A stretch of DNA of 64,000 nt from Nitrospinae bacterium bin107 (GTDB lineage: Bacteria > UBA8248), in contig MPNJ01000006.1 in NCBI GenBank assembly GCA_002238965.1, positions 62,001-126,000 on the forward strand, written 5' to 3'. How positions within the stretch are numbered: the first letter of the stretch is position 1; each line of letters opens with the position of its first letter. Positions 63,126 to 64,000 of the stretch are shown here, one piece after another. Both the position numbers and the translations under genes were made by a program. The notes below the pieces were generated by a model that had not been told where the DNA came from, searched no databases, and saw only the letters and a program-made list of their open reading frames with translations.

Positions 63126-64000
63126 ATGACTGAGAAGAAGCGAATTTCCGAAGAAGCGCTCGTTCGTTTCGCCACGAAAATCATCATGGCCTTGGGGGCT
63201 CCCGAGGAGCGCGCCAGGGTGACGGCGGAAATCCTCACAGCGGCGGATATGCGCGGTATTTCGAGCCACGGCGTGGCGGGCGGGACGGGATTGCGCGAAC
63301 TCGTCGAACGCATCCGAAAAGACGCCATTGACCCGAAAGCCATTCCGAGCGTCAAGCAAAATGAAAACTGGGCCGTCGCCACCATGGATGCCCGAGCCGG
63401 CATCGGCCCCGCGGCAGCGATGGATGCGACCCGTCTCGCAGGCGATTTGGCTGAAAAATACGGCATCGGAAAAGTGTATGTGCACAACGCGAATCATTTC
63501 GGGGCGGCGTGCGTCTATGTCGAGGCGCTCACTGAGCGGGGTCTGGCCGGACGCGCCACATGCACCTCAGGCGCCTGGATGAAGCCTTTCGGGGGAAACA
63601 GGATCCGCCTGGGCACGAACCCCATTGCCTGGGGAGCGCCCGCGGGGGATCAGGCCATCGTCATCGACGTGGCTATGACTCAGCGCGCCGTGAGTCCCGC
63701 CATTCGCGCCAGCCGCGCGGGAGAAGAGATACCGCCCGATTATTTCCTTCATGAAAACGGAGAGGTCATGTCCGGGCGCGTAGCGTATGACGAACTTATC
63801 AAAGGCTCCGTGCTTCCTTTGGGGGGAACGCAATTCGGCTATAAGGGTTCCGGTCTCGCCGTGTTGATCGATTTGGACGGCGTCATCGGCGGCGGCTCGA
63901 CACAACACATTCCGACGCTGCGTGTCCAACCCGATGCCCGCATCACCCAGACGATAGAGGCCTGGAGGCTGGACGCGCTCTATCACCTAGAAGATGTGAA
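63126..64000 (+). CDS. Malate/L-lactate dehydrogenase family (Ldh_2) oxidoreductase, C-terminus cut by window edge
   Basis: The open frame from ATG 63126 runs off the window after 291 codons (family length about 340). It has the opening helices (ISEEALVRFATKIIMALG), the conserved ISSHGV near residue 51, VHNANHFGAACVYVE (about 118-132) with the catalytic-type His, and GTNPIAWGAPAGDQAIVIDVA (split family signature) near 160, then GTQFGYKGSGLAVLIDL. The family includes NAD(P)-dependent malate, lactate, ureidoglycolate and 2,3-diketogulonate reductases. It is 12 bp downstream of the pseudokinase gene and probably in the same operon. Confidence 0.88.
   Translation, partial: MTEKKRISEEALVRFATKIIMALGAPEERARVTAEILTAADMRGISSHGVAGGTGLRELVERIRKDAIDPKAIPSVKQNENWAVATMDARAGIGPAAAMDATRLAGDLAEKYGIGKVYVHNANHFGAACVYVEALTERGLAGRATCTSGAWMKPFGGNRIRLGTNPIAWGAPAGDQAIVIDVAMTQRAVSPAIRASRAGEEIPPDYFLHENGEVMSGRVAYDELIKGSVLPLGGTQFGYKGSGLAVLIDLDGVIGGGSTQHIPTLRVQPDARITQTIEAWRLDALYHLEDV

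Noticed and set aside
1-64000. tRNA, rRNA or CRISPR features
   Set aside because: No tRNA T-loop/anticodon arrangement in intergenic DNA, no rRNA-like stretch and no regularly spaced repeats were found by reading; an automated scan would be needed to exclude a missed tRNA.

Overview
The window is a GC-rich bacterial chromosome fragment, densely coded on both strands, with no rRNA, tRNA or CRISPR array that I could see. A BON-domain lipoprotein, a DedA protein and exported enzymes point to a Gram-negative-type envelope. The many short-chain dehydrogenases, crotonases, CoA transferases/ligases, flavin monooxygenases, amidases, hydantoinases and EamA transporters resemble large-genome uncultivated lineages of the Tectomicrobia/Nitrospinota/Rokubacteria/deltaproteobacterial kind. 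That placement is an inference; no marker gene here fixes the taxon.

Layout. 0-2 kb: a truncated zinc-type dehydrogenase behind two tandem, nearly identical SDRs. 2-6 kb: VOC protein, DedA, and a minus-strand run (exported unknown, exported BFN-PDZ protein, nicotinamidase, homoserine kinase). 6.3-11.9 kb: a one-direction catabolic cluster (cupin, MmgE/PrpD, acyl-CoA ligase, crotonase, MFS transporter). 11.9-13.6 kb: a hipBA toxin-antitoxin locus with palindromic operators and an apparent ATA start for hipA. 13.9-16.4 kb: a ThDP enzyme gene broken by a G/C homopolymer tract, and a crotonase. 16.6-19.9 kb: rlmD-like methyltransferase, lexA, dinB (SOS functions). 19.87-20.20 kb: a 328-bp hairpin-rich element with terminal inverted repeats and a 7-bp target duplication (MITE). 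20.2-25.8 kb: EamA transporter, OsmC, membrane-anchored hydrolase, uvrA.

26.0-27.4 kb is an AT-rich accessory patch (small membrane protein, TPR protein, dead hicB). 27.4-31.5 kb holds hyuB/hyuA. 31.7-33.1 kb is a PIN-domain toxin with an unrecognised 313-aa partner, a candidate toxin-antitoxin pair. 33.3-43.1 kb: an SDR lacking the YxxxK motif, a phosphodiester glycosidase, gamma-glutamyltransferase, sugar nucleotidyltransferase, an orphan molybdenum hydroxylase large subunit, PAC2 and LLM proteins. 43.3-51.2 kb: typA, cyclophilin, LLM monooxygenase, BON lipoprotein, a small AtzG-like protein with an amidase, glyA and a DUF3151-like gene.

51.2-55.3 kb is a compact tungsten aldehyde:ferredoxin oxidoreductase cassette (polyferredoxin, FAD reductase, AOR, MoaD-like), resembling the Aromatoleum Aor complex. 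55.4-64 kb: three EamA transporters, DinB-like and LOG proteins, an EEP-fold enzyme, a CaiB/BaiF CoA transferase, a NUDIX enzyme translationally coupled to a degenerate histidine-kinase-like protein, and a truncated Ldh-family dehydrogenase.

The best candidates for undescribed biology are the 313-aa/PIN pair, the stand-alone pseudo-histidine kinase coupled to NUDIX, the hipA ATA start, and the structured MITE placed exactly at the shared stop codons of dinB and a transporter gene.
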